Assembly: GCF_900168205.1 (NCBI RefSeq)
Contig: NZ_FUZE01000020.1
Coordinates: 19,224 to 83,223 of the forward strand
Length of the DNA stretch: 64,000 bases
Source: Chryseobacterium balustinum
GTDB taxonomy: Bacteria > Bacteroidota > Bacteroidia > Flavobacteriales > Weeksellaceae
Direction of reading: 5' to 3'
Shown one piece after another: positions 8,126 to 16,517 of the stretch. The notes under the pieces are model-generated. The model saw only the letters and a program-made list of their open reading frames with translations, searched no databases and was not told the origin of the DNA. Within the stretch, counting starts at the first letter, position 1. Every line of letters starts with the position of its first letter. Both the position numbers and the translations under genes were made by a program.

Positions 8126-9064
8126 ATGGATTTAGAAAAATTTGTACAATACGTACACGACGAAAATAAAGTAGAACCAAAAGACGTAATGCCCGATGAT
8201 TACAGAAAGCTATTGGTTCGTCAGATTTCACAGCACGCACATTCTGAGATTGTCGGAATGTTGCCGGAAGCCAACTGGATTTCCAGAGCACCTTCATTGA
8301 GAAGGAAAATGGCTCTTTTAGCTAAAGTTCAGGATGAAGCAGGCCACGGTTTATACCTTTATTCTGCAACCGAAACATTAGGAAATGGAACAATCAGAGC
8401 TGACAGAGACGCGACTTACGAAGATATGTTGGAAGGAAAAGCAAAATATTCAAGTATTTTCAATTATCCGACATTGAGCTGGGCAGATATTGGCGCAATC
8501 GGTTGGTTGGTTGATGGTGCTGCAATTATGAATCAGGTAATGTTGATGGGGAATTCTTACGGTCCTTACTCAAGAGCGATGGTGAAAATCTGTAAAGAAG
8601 AATCTTTCCACCAAAGACAGGGTTACGAAATTTTGATGGCGCTTTGCCGTGGTACAAAACAACAGAAAGAAATGGCTCAGGCTTCACTAAACCGTTTCTG
8701 GTGGCCGGCTTTAATGATGTTTGGTCCAAATGATGACAGTTCGCCAAATTCTAAAATCTCTATGAATTACAGAGTGAAAAGAGAAAGTAACGACAGTCTT
8801 CGTCAGAGATTTATCGACGTTACGGTTTCTCAGGCTGAATTCTTAGGATTAACCATTCCTGACAAAAATTTGAAATGGAATGAAGAAAGACAGCATTACG
8901 ATTTCGGAGAGCTTCCTTGGGATGAATTCATGACTATTCTAAAAGGAAACGGACCTTGCAACAAAAAAAGATTACAGACAAAAGTAAAGGCGCAACAAGA
9001 AAACCTTTGGGTAAAAGAAGCAGCTGCAGCTTTTGCAGAAAAACAGGAAAAAATTTCAATGTAA
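8126..9064 (+). CDS. paaA: Phenylacetyl-CoA 1,2-epoxidase catalytic subunit
   Basis: 312 aa. This ferritin-like di-iron oxygenase inserts one O2 atom into the aromatic ring of phenylacetyl-CoA. Iron-ligand motifs are visible: DEAGHG near residue 72 and the second ExxH set KEESFHQRQGYE near 157. It works with PaaC as the structural core and with PaaB and PaaE. The ATG TAA that ends the gene is also the beginning of a class A repeat, so the final Met may have been supplied by the repeat. Confidence 0.97.
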   Translation: MDLEKFVQYVHDENKVEPKDVMPDDYRKLLVRQISQHAHSEIVGMLPEANWISRAPSLRRKMALLAKVQDEAGHGLYLYSATETLGNGTIRADRDATYEDMLEGKAKYSSIFNYPTLSWADIGAIGWLVDGAAIMNQVMLMGNSYGPYSRAMVKICKEESFHQRQGYEILMALCRGTKQQKEMAQASLNRFWWPALMMFGPNDDSSPNSKISMNYRVKRESNDSLRQRFIDVTVSQAEFLGLTIPDKNLKWNEERQHYDFGELPWDEFMTILKGNGPCNKKRLQTKVKAQQENLWVKEAAAAFAEKQEKISM

Positions 9065-9157
9065 CAATATACCAATGTAAAAATGTAACAATCAATTTGT
9101 TCTGAGCAAAGCGAAGAGTCTCATTGGTAAATTGTTAGACTGATACATTGTTAAATT
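9060..9157. repeat. Class A palindromic repeat (paaA-paaB gap), overlaps the paaA stop
   Basis: Same ends as the other class A copies (TGTAACAATATACCAATGTA and ATTGTTAGACTGATACATTG). The centre holds a TTCTGAGCAAAGCGAAGAGTC module shared with copies at 13640 and 15791. The leading ATGTAA includes the paaA stop codon. Confidence 0.88.
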
Positions 9158-9167
9158 AATTTTATTT

Positions 9168-9449
9168 ATGGCAAATTTAGATATGTGGGAAGTGTTTATT
9201 CAGACTAAACCAGGATTATCTCACAAACACGTTGGAATTGTACAGGCACCAACAGCAGAAATGGCTTTGCAGAACGCAAGAGACGTTTATACAAGAAGAA
9301 AAGAAGGAACTTCAGTTTGGGTTGTTCCAAGTAAATATATTGTGACTTCAGAAGGAATTGATAAAGAAGCATTTTTTGATCCAGCTGATGATAAATTGTA
9401 CCGTCACCCGACGTTCTACGATATTCCAAACGATGTAAAAAATATGTAA
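9168..9449 (+). CDS. paaB: Phenylacetyl-CoA epoxidase subunit PaaB
   Basis: 93 aa, the usual size. It begins MANLDMWEVFIQTKPGLSHKHVG, the highly conserved PaaB start. ALQNARDVYTRRKEG and VWVVPSKYI are family hallmarks. PaaB is the small non-catalytic subunit thought to bridge PaaAC to the reductase PaaE. It lies between a class A and a class B repeat within the operon. Confidence 0.97.
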   Translation: MANLDMWEVFIQTKPGLSHKHVGIVQAPTAEMALQNARDVYTRRKEGTSVWVVPSKYIVTSEGIDKEAFFDPADDKLYRHPTFYDIPNDVKNM

Positions 9450-9454
9450 TAAAA

Positions 9455-9518
9455 GAAGTTAGAAGTTAGATTCTAGAATTTAGTCTAATTTCTAACCTCT
9501 AATTTCTAAATTCTATAA
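9455..9518. repeat. Class B palindromic repeat (paaB-paaC gap)
   Basis: AGAAGTTAGATTCTAGAATT and its complementary counterpart ending AATTTCTAAATTCTATA form an imperfect hairpin rich in TTAGAA/TTCTAA. The same family recurs in the paaG-paaH gap. Confidence 0.8.
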
Positions 9519-9520
9519 AA

Positions 9521-10270
9521 ATGAACCCATTATATAATTATTTATTAAAATTAGCGGACGACAGTTTCATCATGGGACAGCGTTTGTCTGCTTGGTGCGG
9601 TGAAGGTCCTTATTTAGAGGAAGATATTGCATTGACAAACATCGCTTTGGACGAACTTGGACAGGCAAATAACTTTTATGTTTACGCTTCAAGAGTTGCC
9701 GATAACGGTAAAAGTGAAGATGATTTGGCTTTTTTAAGATATGAACATGAATATCTGAATGCCCATTTAACCGAGCTTCCAAATGAAGATTATGCACAGA
9801 CAATTCTTAAAGTGTATGTTTTTTCTGTGTATCAGAAATTAATGTACGAAGCATTGTCAAATTCTGCCGATGAAGAACTTTCTGCAATCGCTCAGAAATC
9901 TTTGAAAGAAGTAAGATATCATTACACGCATACTGCTTCTTGGATGAAAATTTTCGCTCAGGGAACTGAAGAAAGCAAAACCCGTTTGGTAAAAGCCATC
10001 GAAAATGTTTGGGAATATACGAAAGGATTATTCGCAAAAGTGGAAGGAGAAGATGATTTAATTGCTTTAAATATCACTCCGAATGTTGATGAATTGTATA
10101 ACCAGTTTATCTCGATCACAGAAAAAGATTTCGCAGATTTTGGTTTGGAATATCCAACAGATCATTTCATGCAGCCAAAATCAAGAACAGGATATCACAC
10201 CGAATATTTCGGATTTATGCTTTGTGAATTGCAATATATGCAGAGAGCTTATCCGGGTTGTACTTGGTAA
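9521..10270 (+). CDS. paaC: Phenylacetyl-CoA epoxidase structural subunit PaaC
   Basis: 249 aa. PaaC is a ferritin-like homologue of PaaA that does not bind catalytic iron and forms the stable PaaAC core. Typical segments are LADDSFIMGQRLSAWCGEGP near residue 11, DIALTNIALDELGQA near 34 and KSRTGYHTEYFGFMLCELQYMQRAYPG at the C-terminus. It is followed not by paaD but by an AT-rich lipoprotein gene, an unusual break in the otherwise conserved paaA-B-C-D order. Confidence 0.97.
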   Translation: MNPLYNYLLKLADDSFIMGQRLSAWCGEGPYLEEDIALTNIALDELGQANNFYVYASRVADNGKSEDDLAFLRYEHEYLNAHLTELPNEDYAQTILKVYVFSVYQKLMYEALSNSADEELSAIAQKSLKEVRYHYTHTASWMKIFAQGTEESKTRLVKAIENVWEYTKGLFAKVEGEDDLIALNITPNVDELYNQFISITEKDFADFGLEYPTDHFMQPKSRTGYHTEYFGFMLCELQYMQRAYPGCTW

Positions 10271-10325
10271 CAATTTTTTAGTTTAGCGATATAAATAACT
10301 TTTTACTTGAATACTTTTGTTTTGC

Positions 10326-11009
10326 ATGAAGAAATTTGTAATGTTTTTATTATTTAGTTTTATAATTATTTCTTGTCAAAAGAAAGAGATTAGAACTAAA
10401 GTAATCAAAAATACTGGAGATATTGAAGAAATGTTTCGATTGAAAAACTATAAACAAGAAGTCAAATTAATGATCAATGATTCAATAAATCGTATTACTG
10501 CTACTAATGGTCATTTCATTTTAACGGGTGATTTTAATACTAAGACAAATACAAGAACTGGAATTTGGAGTTTAAAGAATAAAGTTGATTCAAAAGAAAT
10601 ACAAATTGATTATATCGTTTTAGGCAAGAATAATGTTTTTGAAAATCAAATTATTTTTAAAGAACATGGAAAAATAGACTCTTCTAACAGTAAATTTTAT
10701 TTAGTAGAAAACAAAACTCTGCAAGGATTATCATACAAGTTTTTCTCTCCTGAAATGAAAAATGAAATTTCTAAGGAAGCTAAAGTTATTTATACAATTT
10801 ATAGAAATAGAAAAGAAATCAAAATTGATTCTGTTGTTTATAAAAATGTAAAGGAAGGAAAATATTTTGCAGATGTTAAGTATGATTTTAAAAAAGGAGA
10901 TCATATTTCAGGGTATTTCAGTGAAATTGTTACTGCAAGAGATCCCAGAATTAAGGACAGCTTATTATTAGGCAATAATTCAATATATTTTATAGAAAAG
11001 TTTGAATAA
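10326..11009 (+). CDS. Hypothetical lipoprotein inserted between paaC and paaD
   Basis: 227 aa from the ATG at 10326; an upstream TTG at 10317 is also in frame but less likely. The N-terminus MKKFVMFLLFSFIIISCQ is an SPII signal peptide with the lipobox IISC. The mature protein is mainly predicted beta strands (for example TGDFNTKTNTRTGIWSLK, the start of a MORN-like or toast-rack-like strand pattern) with no recognised domain. It is visibly more AT-rich than the flanking paa genes. Its last codons overlap the 5' end of paaD by 8 bp, so paaD must start at a TTG. This looks like a recent acquisition with no evident PAA role. Confidence 0.75.
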   Translation: MKKFVMFLLFSFIIISCQKKEIRTKVIKNTGDIEEMFRLKNYKQEVKLMINDSINRITATNGHFILTGDFNTKTNTRTGIWSLKNKVDSKEIQIDYIVLGKNNVFENQIIFKEHGKIDSSNSKFYLVENKTLQGLSYKFFSPEMKNEISKEAKVIYTIYRNRKEIKIDSVVYKNVKEGKYFADVKYDFKKGDHISGYFSEIVTARDPRIKDSLLLGNNSIYFIEKFE

Positions 11010-11466
11010 TTTATTAAACATATTAAGTCAAGTTCCCGATCCGGAAATTCCGGTAATCAATATCGTGGAATTGGGTATTGTAAGAGAAGCGAAAGTTACG
11101 AGCGATAATTCTTGTGAAGTAACGATTACGCCGACTTATTCTGCCTGTCCCGCTATGTTTACCATCGAGGAAGACATCATCAAATTGATGAAAGAAAACG
11201 GTTGGGATGCAAAAGTGGTTACCAAAATGTTTCCGATTTGGACGACAGATTGGTTGACAGATGAAGCGAGAGAAAAACTTCGTGTTTACGGAATTTCACC
11301 TCCGGAAAAAGGAGCCGACGAACATCACATCGGGAAACCGAAAAAATGTCCTCGTTGTGGTTCGATGAATTCAAAACAAATAAGCAGATTCGGGTCTACT
11401 TTGTGTAAGGCTTCGTATCAATGCTTAGACTGTTTAGAACCTTTTGATTATTTTAAATGCCACTAA
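11002..11466 (+). CDS. paaD: PaaD, iron-sulfur maturation factor for the PAA epoxidase, starting at TTG
   Basis: 154 aa if started at TTG 11002, inside the last codons of the preceding lipoprotein gene. No upstream or near-downstream ATG is available; the next in-frame Met is in PAMFTIEE, too far in. The N-terminal MIP18/DUF59 domain has VPDPEIPVINIVELGIVRE near residue 11. The C-terminal zinc ribbon has CPRCGS at about 113 and CLDC at about 144. PaaD is required for epoxidase activity, probably in Fe-S or metal-centre maturation. The TTG start suggests the insertion replaced the original ATG region, which may lower expression. Confidence 0.93.
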   Translation: MNNLLNILSQVPDPEIPVINIVELGIVREAKVTSDNSCEVTITPTYSACPAMFTIEEDIIKLMKENGWDAKVVTKMFPIWTTDWLTDEAREKLRVYGISPPEKGADEHHIGKPKKCPRCGSMNSKQISRFGSTLCKASYQCLDCLEPFDYFKCH

Positions 11467-11471
11467 GATTA

Positions 11472-11565
11472 ATGTAGCAATATACCAATGTACCCGTTTA
11501 CCAATAATATTCAGCATGACATTATAATTGTTAGATTGTTAGACTGATAAATTGTTACATTATGA
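11472..11565. repeat. Class A palindromic repeat (paaD-paaG gap)
   Basis: Begins ATGTAGCAATATACCAATGT and ends with TTAGACTGATAAATTGTTACATT. The centre has a short CAGCATGACATT remnant of the CTGAGC module. It is followed by about 60 bp of AT-rich leader to paaG. Confidence 0.8.
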
Positions 11566-11629
11566 CTAAATTAGTAGATTGTTAAATCTTCGAATTTTTA
11601 AATAATTTAATCTTTAAATTAAAAAAACT

Positions 11630-12430
11630 ATGTACACACAACTTGATATTGAGTCACATTTTGATGGAAAGCTGAAAATCGCTTACCTCAATCAGCCTGA
11701 AACGATGAATGCGCTTACAAAGCCATCTTTGGGAGATCTAAAAGATTTTATTAAAGAATGCAGTGATGATCCTACGGTAAGATGTGTAGCGATTTCAGGA
11801 AGAGGAAGAGCGTTTTGCTCAGGTCAAAACTTAGATGATGCTTTCGTACAAGGGAACGACCATCATGATGACGATATCATCAGAAGAATTGTGACGGATT
11901 ATTACAATCCTTTGGTACTCGAAATTACACGTTGCAAAAAACCTGTTGTGGCTTTGGTCAATGGTCCTGCTGTTGGAGCTGGAGCAATGTTGGCTTTGAT
12001 TTGTGACTTTGTTTTAGCTAATAATAAAGCGTATTTCTCTCAGGCATTTTCAAATATTGGGTTAATTCCTGATACAGGAGGTACTTATTTCTTGCCTAAA
12101 TTATTGGGAAGACAATTAGCAAACTATTTAGCTTTTACAGGCAAAAAATTATCAGCTGAAGAATCAAAATCGTATGGTTTGGTAGCTGAAGTTTTCACGG
12201 AGGAAGAATTCAATTCAAAATCAATGGAAATTTTAGAAAAAGTATCAAATATGCCAACTGTAGGTTTAAAATTAACCAAAAAAGCCTTCGCCAATTCTTA
12301 CAACAACACTTTGAAAGAACAGTTGGAACTGGAAGGAGATTTACAGCAGGAAGCTGCCGAAACAGAAGATTTCAAAGAAGGGGTACAAGCCTTTTTACAA
12401 AAAAGAAAACCTGAATATAAAGGGAAATAA
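11630..12430 (+). CDS. paaG: 1,2-epoxyphenylacetyl-CoA isomerase, enoyl-CoA hydratase superfamily
   Basis: 266 aa. The crotonase fold has RAFCSGQNLDD near residue 61 and GPAVGAGAMLALICDF near 110, the oxyanion-hole strand. NIGLIPDTGGTYFLP near 141 places Asp at the position typical of PaaG isomerases, where hydratases have Glu. PaaG converts the ring epoxide to the oxepin and also acts later on double-bond position. No separate paaF hydratase lies in this run; a second crotonase-family gene is found at 24061. Confidence 0.92.
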   Translation: MYTQLDIESHFDGKLKIAYLNQPETMNALTKPSLGDLKDFIKECSDDPTVRCVAISGRGRAFCSGQNLDDAFVQGNDHHDDDIIRRIVTDYYNPLVLEITRCKKPVVALVNGPAVGAGAMLALICDFVLANNKAYFSQAFSNIGLIPDTGGTYFLPKLLGRQLANYLAFTGKKLSAEESKSYGLVAEVFTEEEFNSKSMEILEKVSNMPTVGLKLTKKAFANSYNNTLKEQLELEGDLQQEAAETEDFKEGVQAFLQKRKPEYKGK

Positions 12431-12431
12431 G

Positions 12432-12508
12432 AATTATAGAATTTAGATATTAGAGGTTAGAAATTAGTATTAATCTAACTTCTAACTTCTAAATTCTAAT
12501 ATCTATAA
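12432..12508. repeat. Class B palindromic repeat (paaG-paaH gap)
   Basis: AATTTAGATATTAGAGGTTA pairs with TAACTTCTAAATTCTAATAT around a short AGTATTAATCT centre. It is the second copy of the family seen in the paaB-paaC gap. Confidence 0.8.
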
Positions 12509-12514
12509 AAAAAT

Positions 12515-13645
12515 ATGAATATAGGAGTTATCGGTGCCGGAACGATGGGAATTGGTATCGCACAAGTAGCCGCAACGAACGGATGCAAAGTTTGGGTCTA
12601 TGACGCCAACGCAAAACAAGTAGAAACGGCAACCGTAGGTTTGGAAAAAATATTGACCAAATTGGTTGATAAACAGAAAATTTCGGCAGAGAAAATGACC
12701 GAAATTTTAGCTAATATTTCCATTGCTACAGAATTGAAGGACTTTAAAGATTGTGAATTAATCATTGAAGCCATCATCGAAAATAAAGAAATTAAAACCA
12801 AAGTCTTCACAGAATTAGAGAAACATGTTTCAGAAAGCTGTGTCATTGGTTCCAATACATCATCCATTTCCATCACCTCTCTCGGTGCGGAATTACAAAA
12901 ACCGGAGCGTTTCATCGGAATTCACTTCTTCAATCCGGCTCCTTTGATGCCTTTAGTTGAGATTATTCCATCTCTCCTTACAGAAAAATCTTTAGCCGAA
13001 AAAATGTACAACCTCATGAAAGATTGGGGCAAAACTCCTGTGATTGCTAAAGATATTCCAGGGTTTATTGTTAATAGAATCGCTCGACCTTACTACGGTG
13101 AAGGTTTGAGAATTGTTGAAGAAAACATCGCCACTGTGGAACAAGTTGATGATGCGATGAAAACAATTGGAAACTTCAAAATGGGACCTTTTGAATTAAT
13201 GGATCTCATTGGTGTTGATGTGAATTTTTCGGTAACAAAAACAGTTTACAACGAATATTTCTACGACCCGAAATACAAACCATCTCTTCTTCAGCAAAGA
13301 ATGTCTGAAGCAAAACTTCATGGCAGAAAAACAGGAAAAGGCTTTTATGATTATTCTGAAGGCGCCGAAAAACCTGTTGCTCAAAAAGACGAGATTCTTT
13401 ATCAACAAATATTTTTAAGAATTATTTCGATGCTGATCAACGAAGCGGTTGAAGCAAAAAGATTAGGTGTTGCAAACGATGAAGATCTTGAATTAGCAAT
13501 GCAAAAAGGTGTAAACTATCCAAAAGGATTATTAGCTTGGGGAAAAGAAATCGGATATGCAAAAATCTCTGAAACCCTGCAAAATCTTTACGAAGAATAT
13601 CAGGAAGAAAGATACAGACAAAGCCCGTTACTACGTAAAATGTAA
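12515..13645 (+). CDS. paaH: 3-hydroxyadipyl-CoA dehydrogenase
   Basis: 376 aa, single-module. The Rossmann loop GVIGAGTMGIGIAQVA is at residue 3. SNTSSISIT near 116 and the HFFNPAPLMPLVEIIP signature near 140 are typical of 3-hydroxyacyl-CoA dehydrogenases. A C-terminal dimerisation domain includes GPFELMDLIGVDVN near 225. It oxidises 3-hydroxyadipyl-CoA to the 3-oxo form with NAD+. The ending codons ATG TAA coincide with the beginning of a class A repeat, as in paaA. Confidence 0.95.
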   Translation: MNIGVIGAGTMGIGIAQVAATNGCKVWVYDANAKQVETATVGLEKILTKLVDKQKISAEKMTEILANISIATELKDFKDCELIIEAIIENKEIKTKVFTELEKHVSESCVIGSNTSSISITSLGAELQKPERFIGIHFFNPAPLMPLVEIIPSLLTEKSLAEKMYNLMKDWGKTPVIAKDIPGFIVNRIARPYYGEGLRIVEENIATVEQVDDAMKTIGNFKMGPFELMDLIGVDVNFSVTKTVYNEYFYDPKYKPSLLQQRMSEAKLHGRKTGKGFYDYSEGAEKPVAQKDEILYQQIFLRIISMLINEAVEAKRLGVANDEDLELAMQKGVNYPKGLLAWGKEIGYAKISETLQNLYEEYQEERYRQSPLLRKM

Positions 13646-13735
13646 CAATATACCAATCTAACAATGTAGCAATCGCACTGTCATGCTGAGCTAGTCGAAG
13701 CATCTCAATTGGTAAACCGTTACATTGTTAAATTA
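13640..13735. repeat. Class A palindromic repeat (paaH-orf gap), overlaps the paaH stop
   Basis: Starts ATGTAACAATATACCAATCT, where ATG TAA are the last codons of paaH. It contains the module TGTCATGCTGAGCTAGTCGA and ends CGTTACATTGTTAAATT. Confidence 0.87.
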
Positions 13736-13747
13736 TTACATTAAAAA

Positions 13748-14062
13748 ATGGATATAGATGGATTCAGAGCCGAATTGGAAACAAGGCTTCTCATTGAAAA
13801 AGAATATATAATTCAGGAACTTTCTTCAATAAATGATTATAAGGAAAAGCTTGATTTATTAGGAAAGTTTAATGAAAAATATAAAGAGCTGATCAAGAGA
13901 TTAGCGAATGAAAGTGGTATTGATTTAAATGCTCCTTATCCAACCGAAAACCCATCAAATTCAGAAAATCTTTCAAACGAGCAGATAATTCTCGGTAAAA
14001 CCATGGGTGTTTACGATAAATTGGCTGATGAATTATATGAAAAAATAACAAGCAGAAATTAA
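13748..14062 (+). CDS. Small coiled-coil protein of unknown function inside the PAA operon
   Basis: 104 aa, acidic and highly helical. Residues about 1-60 read as an amphipathic helical hairpin (RLLIEKEYIIQELSSINDYKEKLDLLGKFNEKYKELIKRL), then a Pro/Asn-rich linker (NAPYPTENPSNSENL), then a short helix to the end. There is no signal peptide or recognised domain. It is two bases from paaI (stop 14062, paaI ATG 14065), so the two are probably translationally coupled. Its position suggests a PAA-related role, perhaps as a partner of PaaI or the multienzyme complex; that is inference only. Confidence 0.75.
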   Translation: MDIDGFRAELETRLLIEKEYIIQELSSINDYKEKLDLLGKFNEKYKELIKRLANESGIDLNAPYPTENPSNSENLSNEQIILGKTMGVYDKLADELYEKITSRN

Positions 14063-14064
14063 AA

Positions 14065-14478
14065 ATGAATCCAAGACAGGTTGCAGAATATATGTTTGAT
14101 CAGGATTATTTTTCCCAGTGGATGAATATCAAGATGATCGAAGTAAAAGAAAATTATTGTTTAATAGAAATGCCCATCAAAAAAGAAATGATTAATGGGT
14201 TGAAAACCGTTCACGGAGGCGTAACCTTTGCTTTTGCGGATTCCGCGTTGGCATTTTCGTCTAATAATACCGGCGATGCAGCAGTTGCTTTAAACTGCAT
14301 TATTAATTTTACCAAAGCCGGAAAAGAAGGCGATATTTTCAGAGCAGAAAGTATTTTGGTAAACGACACTAGAAAAACCGCTGTTTATGACATTAAAATT
14401 ACCAATCAAAATCAAGAAATGATTGCAAAATTCGTCGGAACAGTTTATAAAATCGGGAAAAAAATTACAGAATTATAA
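14065..14478 (+). CDS. paaI: Hotdog-fold phenylacetyl-CoA thioesterase
   Basis: 137 aa, standard size. The HGG motif TVHGGVTFAFADSALAF near residue 49 contains the catalytic Asp of PaaI-type hotdog thioesterases, and NGLKTVHGG is the substrate-side signature. PaaI hydrolyses phenylacetyl-CoA or ring-hydroxylated CoA esters to release trapped CoA. It is tightly linked to the small coiled-coil gene before it and separated from paaJ by a class C repeat. Confidence 0.94.
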   Translation: MNPRQVAEYMFDQDYFSQWMNIKMIEVKENYCLIEMPIKKEMINGLKTVHGGVTFAFADSALAFSSNNTGDAAVALNCIINFTKAGKEGDIFRAESILVNDTRKTAVYDIKITNQNQEMIAKFVGTVYKIGKKITEL

Positions 14479-14573
14479 ATTTGAGAATTTGAAAATGAGG
14501 CAATTTGAAAATTATTTTTAATGCTTTATTTCATTTTCAAATTCTCAAATTAACACATTTTCAAATTAAATAA
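14478..14573. repeat. Class C palindromic repeat (paaI-paaJ gap)
   Basis: AATTTGAGAATTTGAAAATG (about 14478-14497) is complementary to CATTTTCAAATTCTCAAATT (about 14534-14553), a nearly perfect 20-bp hairpin stem, followed by a second half-copy (CATTTTCAAATT). It is a different sequence class from A and B but the same architecture and position between operon genes. Confidence 0.85.
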
Positions 14574-14574
14574 A

Positions 14575-15780
14575 ATGAACAACGTATACATCATAGATTA
14601 CATCAGAACTCCTATTTCAAAACTAAGTGGAGGATTATCAGAAGTGAGAGCCGATGATTTGGCGGCAATCGCTCTAAAAGAAATTGTTTCAAGAAACCCA
14701 GAAGTTCCTGTTGAGGAAATCGAGGATGTTATTTTCGGATGTGCTAATCAGGCAGGTGAAGATAACAGAAACGTAGCAAGAATGGGACTTTTATTGGCTG
14801 GTCTTCCGTACAAAATCGGAGGTGAAACAGTAAACAGGCTGTGTGCTTCCGGAATGTCGGCGGTTGCTAATGCTTTCCGTTCGATTGCTTCTGGAGAAGG
14901 TGAAATCTATATCGCAGGTGGAGTTGAGCATATGACGCGTTCACCTTATGTAATGTCAAAACCAAGTGCTGCTTTTGGTAGAGATAGTCAGATGTTTGAT
15001 ACCACTTTCGGATGGAGATTTGTCAATCCGAAAATGAAAGAAATGTATGGCGTAGATGCAATGGGAGATACTGCTGAAAACTTAGCAGAAATGCATAATA
15101 TAAGCCGTGAAGATCAGGACAAATTTGCTCTTTGGTCTCAGCAAAAAGCCACAAAAGCTCAGGAAAGTGGAAGGTTAGCGGAAGAAATTGTAAAAGTTGA
15201 AATTCCTCAAAGAAAAGGCGACTCTAAAATTTTTGATAAAGATGAATTCATCAAACCAACTTCTTCAATGGAAGGATTAGGAAAACTTCGTCCGGCTTTC
15301 AGAAAAGAAGGAACAGTAACCGCAGGAAACGCTTCAGGAATGAATGACGGTGCTGCAGCTTTAATTTTAGCAAGCGAAGAAGCGGTTAAAAAATATGGGT
15401 TGAAACCTAAAGCTAAGATTTTAGGATCTTCAGTTGCTGGTGTTGAACCAAGGATCATGGGAATCGGTCCTGTTGAAGCAACTCAAAAATTATTAAAAAG
15501 ACTGAATCTTTCATTGGAAGATATGGATGTTATTGAATTGAATGAAGCTTTTGCTGCTCAATCTTTAGCCGTAACAAGAAGTTTAGGGTTGAAAGATGAC
15601 GATTCAAGAATAAATCCAAACGGAGGAGCGATCGCGATCGGTCATCCACTTGGCGTTTCGGGAGCGAGAATCATCGGTTCTGCCGCAATGGAACTTCAAA
15701 AACAGGATAAAAAATATGCATTGTGTACCCTTTGTATCGGTGTCGGACAAGGCTATGCAATGGTAATTGAAAAAGTATAA
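14575..15780 (+). CDS. paaJ: 3-oxoadipyl-CoA / 3-oxo-5,6-dehydrosuberyl-CoA thiolase
   Basis: 401 aa. The acyl-accepting Cys is in NRLCASGMSAVANAF near residue 90, the His in GHPLGVSGAR near 357, and the second Cys in TLCIGVGQGYAMVIE near 387. The Cys-His-Cys set of degradative thiolases is therefore intact. It catalyses the final CoA-dependent cleavage to succinyl-CoA and acetyl-CoA and an earlier equivalent step. It is the last core beta-oxidation gene before paaY. Confidence 0.95.
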   Translation: MNNVYIIDYIRTPISKLSGGLSEVRADDLAAIALKEIVSRNPEVPVEEIEDVIFGCANQAGEDNRNVARMGLLLAGLPYKIGGETVNRLCASGMSAVANAFRSIASGEGEIYIAGGVEHMTRSPYVMSKPSAAFGRDSQMFDTTFGWRFVNPKMKEMYGVDAMGDTAENLAEMHNISREDQDKFALWSQQKATKAQESGRLAEEIVKVEIPQRKGDSKIFDKDEFIKPTSSMEGLGKLRPAFRKEGTVTAGNASGMNDGAAALILASEEAVKKYGLKPKAKILGSSVAGVEPRIMGIGPVEATQKLLKRLNLSLEDMDVIELNEAFAAQSLAVTRSLGLKDDDSRINPNGGAIAIGHPLGVSGARIIGSAAMELQKQDKKYALCTLCIGVGQGYAMVIEKV

Positions 15781-15790
15781 CTTTTCAATA

Positions 15791-15891
15791 ATGTAACAAT
15801 ATAAAAATGTATCAATGTAACAATTCCTGTCATTTTGAGCAAAGTGAAGAATCTCAATTGGTAAACTGTTAGATTGATACATTGTTAAATT
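15791..15891. repeat. Class A palindromic repeat (paaJ-paaY gap)
   Basis: ATGTAACAATATAAAAATGT at one end and TAGATTGATACATTGTTAAA at the other. The centre carries CTGTCATTTTGAGCAAAGTG, the same module as at 9060 and 13640. Confidence 0.87.
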
Positions 15892-15911
15892 AAATTTTTA
15901 ACAAAAATTTT

Positions 15912-16505
15912 ATGAATATTTACTCATATCACGGTATTCGTCCCATCATCAAACCTTCCGCTTATGTTCATCCACAAGCGGTGATTATCGGAAATGTAGA
16001 AATTGGCGAAGAAGTTTATATCGGCCCCAATGCAGTTATCCGTGGAGATTGGGGTAAAATTATTATCAAAGACGGTGCAAATGTTCAGGAAAATTGTACA
16101 CTTCACGTTTTTCCGGGTATTGAAACGATTTTAGAAGAATCGGCACATATCGGTCATGGAGCAATTATCCATTCCGGGCATATTGGGAAAAACTGTTTGG
16201 TTGGAATGAATGCTGTGGTAATGGATAAAGCGGTAATCGGTGACGAATGTATTATCGGTGCATTGGCTTTCGTTCCTGCAAACTTCAGATGTGATGCGAG
16301 AAAATTAATTGTTGGTAGTCCCGCAAAGATTATCCGTGATGTTTCCGATGAAATGATTAAATGGAAAACAGAAGGAACAAAACTCTATCAGGAATTGGCA
16401 AGAGAAGGAAAAGATGCGATTCTACCTTGTGAACCATTTACAGAATATGTTCAGCAGATTCCTACGAAAGTTGTTGATTACAGCATTTGGGATGATGTGA
16501 AATGA
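15912..16505 (+). CDS. paaY: PaaY-type left-handed beta-helix thioesterase
   Basis: 197 aa. Hexapeptide repeats run from about residue 15 to 145 (AVIIGNVEIGEEVYIGPNAVIRG, IGHGAIIHSGHIGKNCLVGMNAVV). Gamma-carbonic-anhydrase-like zinc ligands are in LHVFPG and HIGHGAIIHSGH. PaaY proteins hydrolyse dead-end CoA esters such as 2-hydroxycyclohepta-1,4,6-triene-1-formyl-CoA and protect the pathway. The C-terminal tail of about 50 residues fits the family. A REP hairpin begins 13 bp after the stop. Confidence 0.92.
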   Translation: MNIYSYHGIRPIIKPSAYVHPQAVIIGNVEIGEEVYIGPNAVIRGDWGKIIIKDGANVQENCTLHVFPGIETILEESAHIGHGAIIHSGHIGKNCLVGMNAVVMDKAVIGDECIIGALAFVPANFRCDARKLIVGSPAKIIRDVSDEMIKWKTEGTKLYQELAREGKDAILPCEPFTEYVQQIPTKVVDYSIWDDVK

Positions 16506-16517
16506 TTGTCCATAGCT

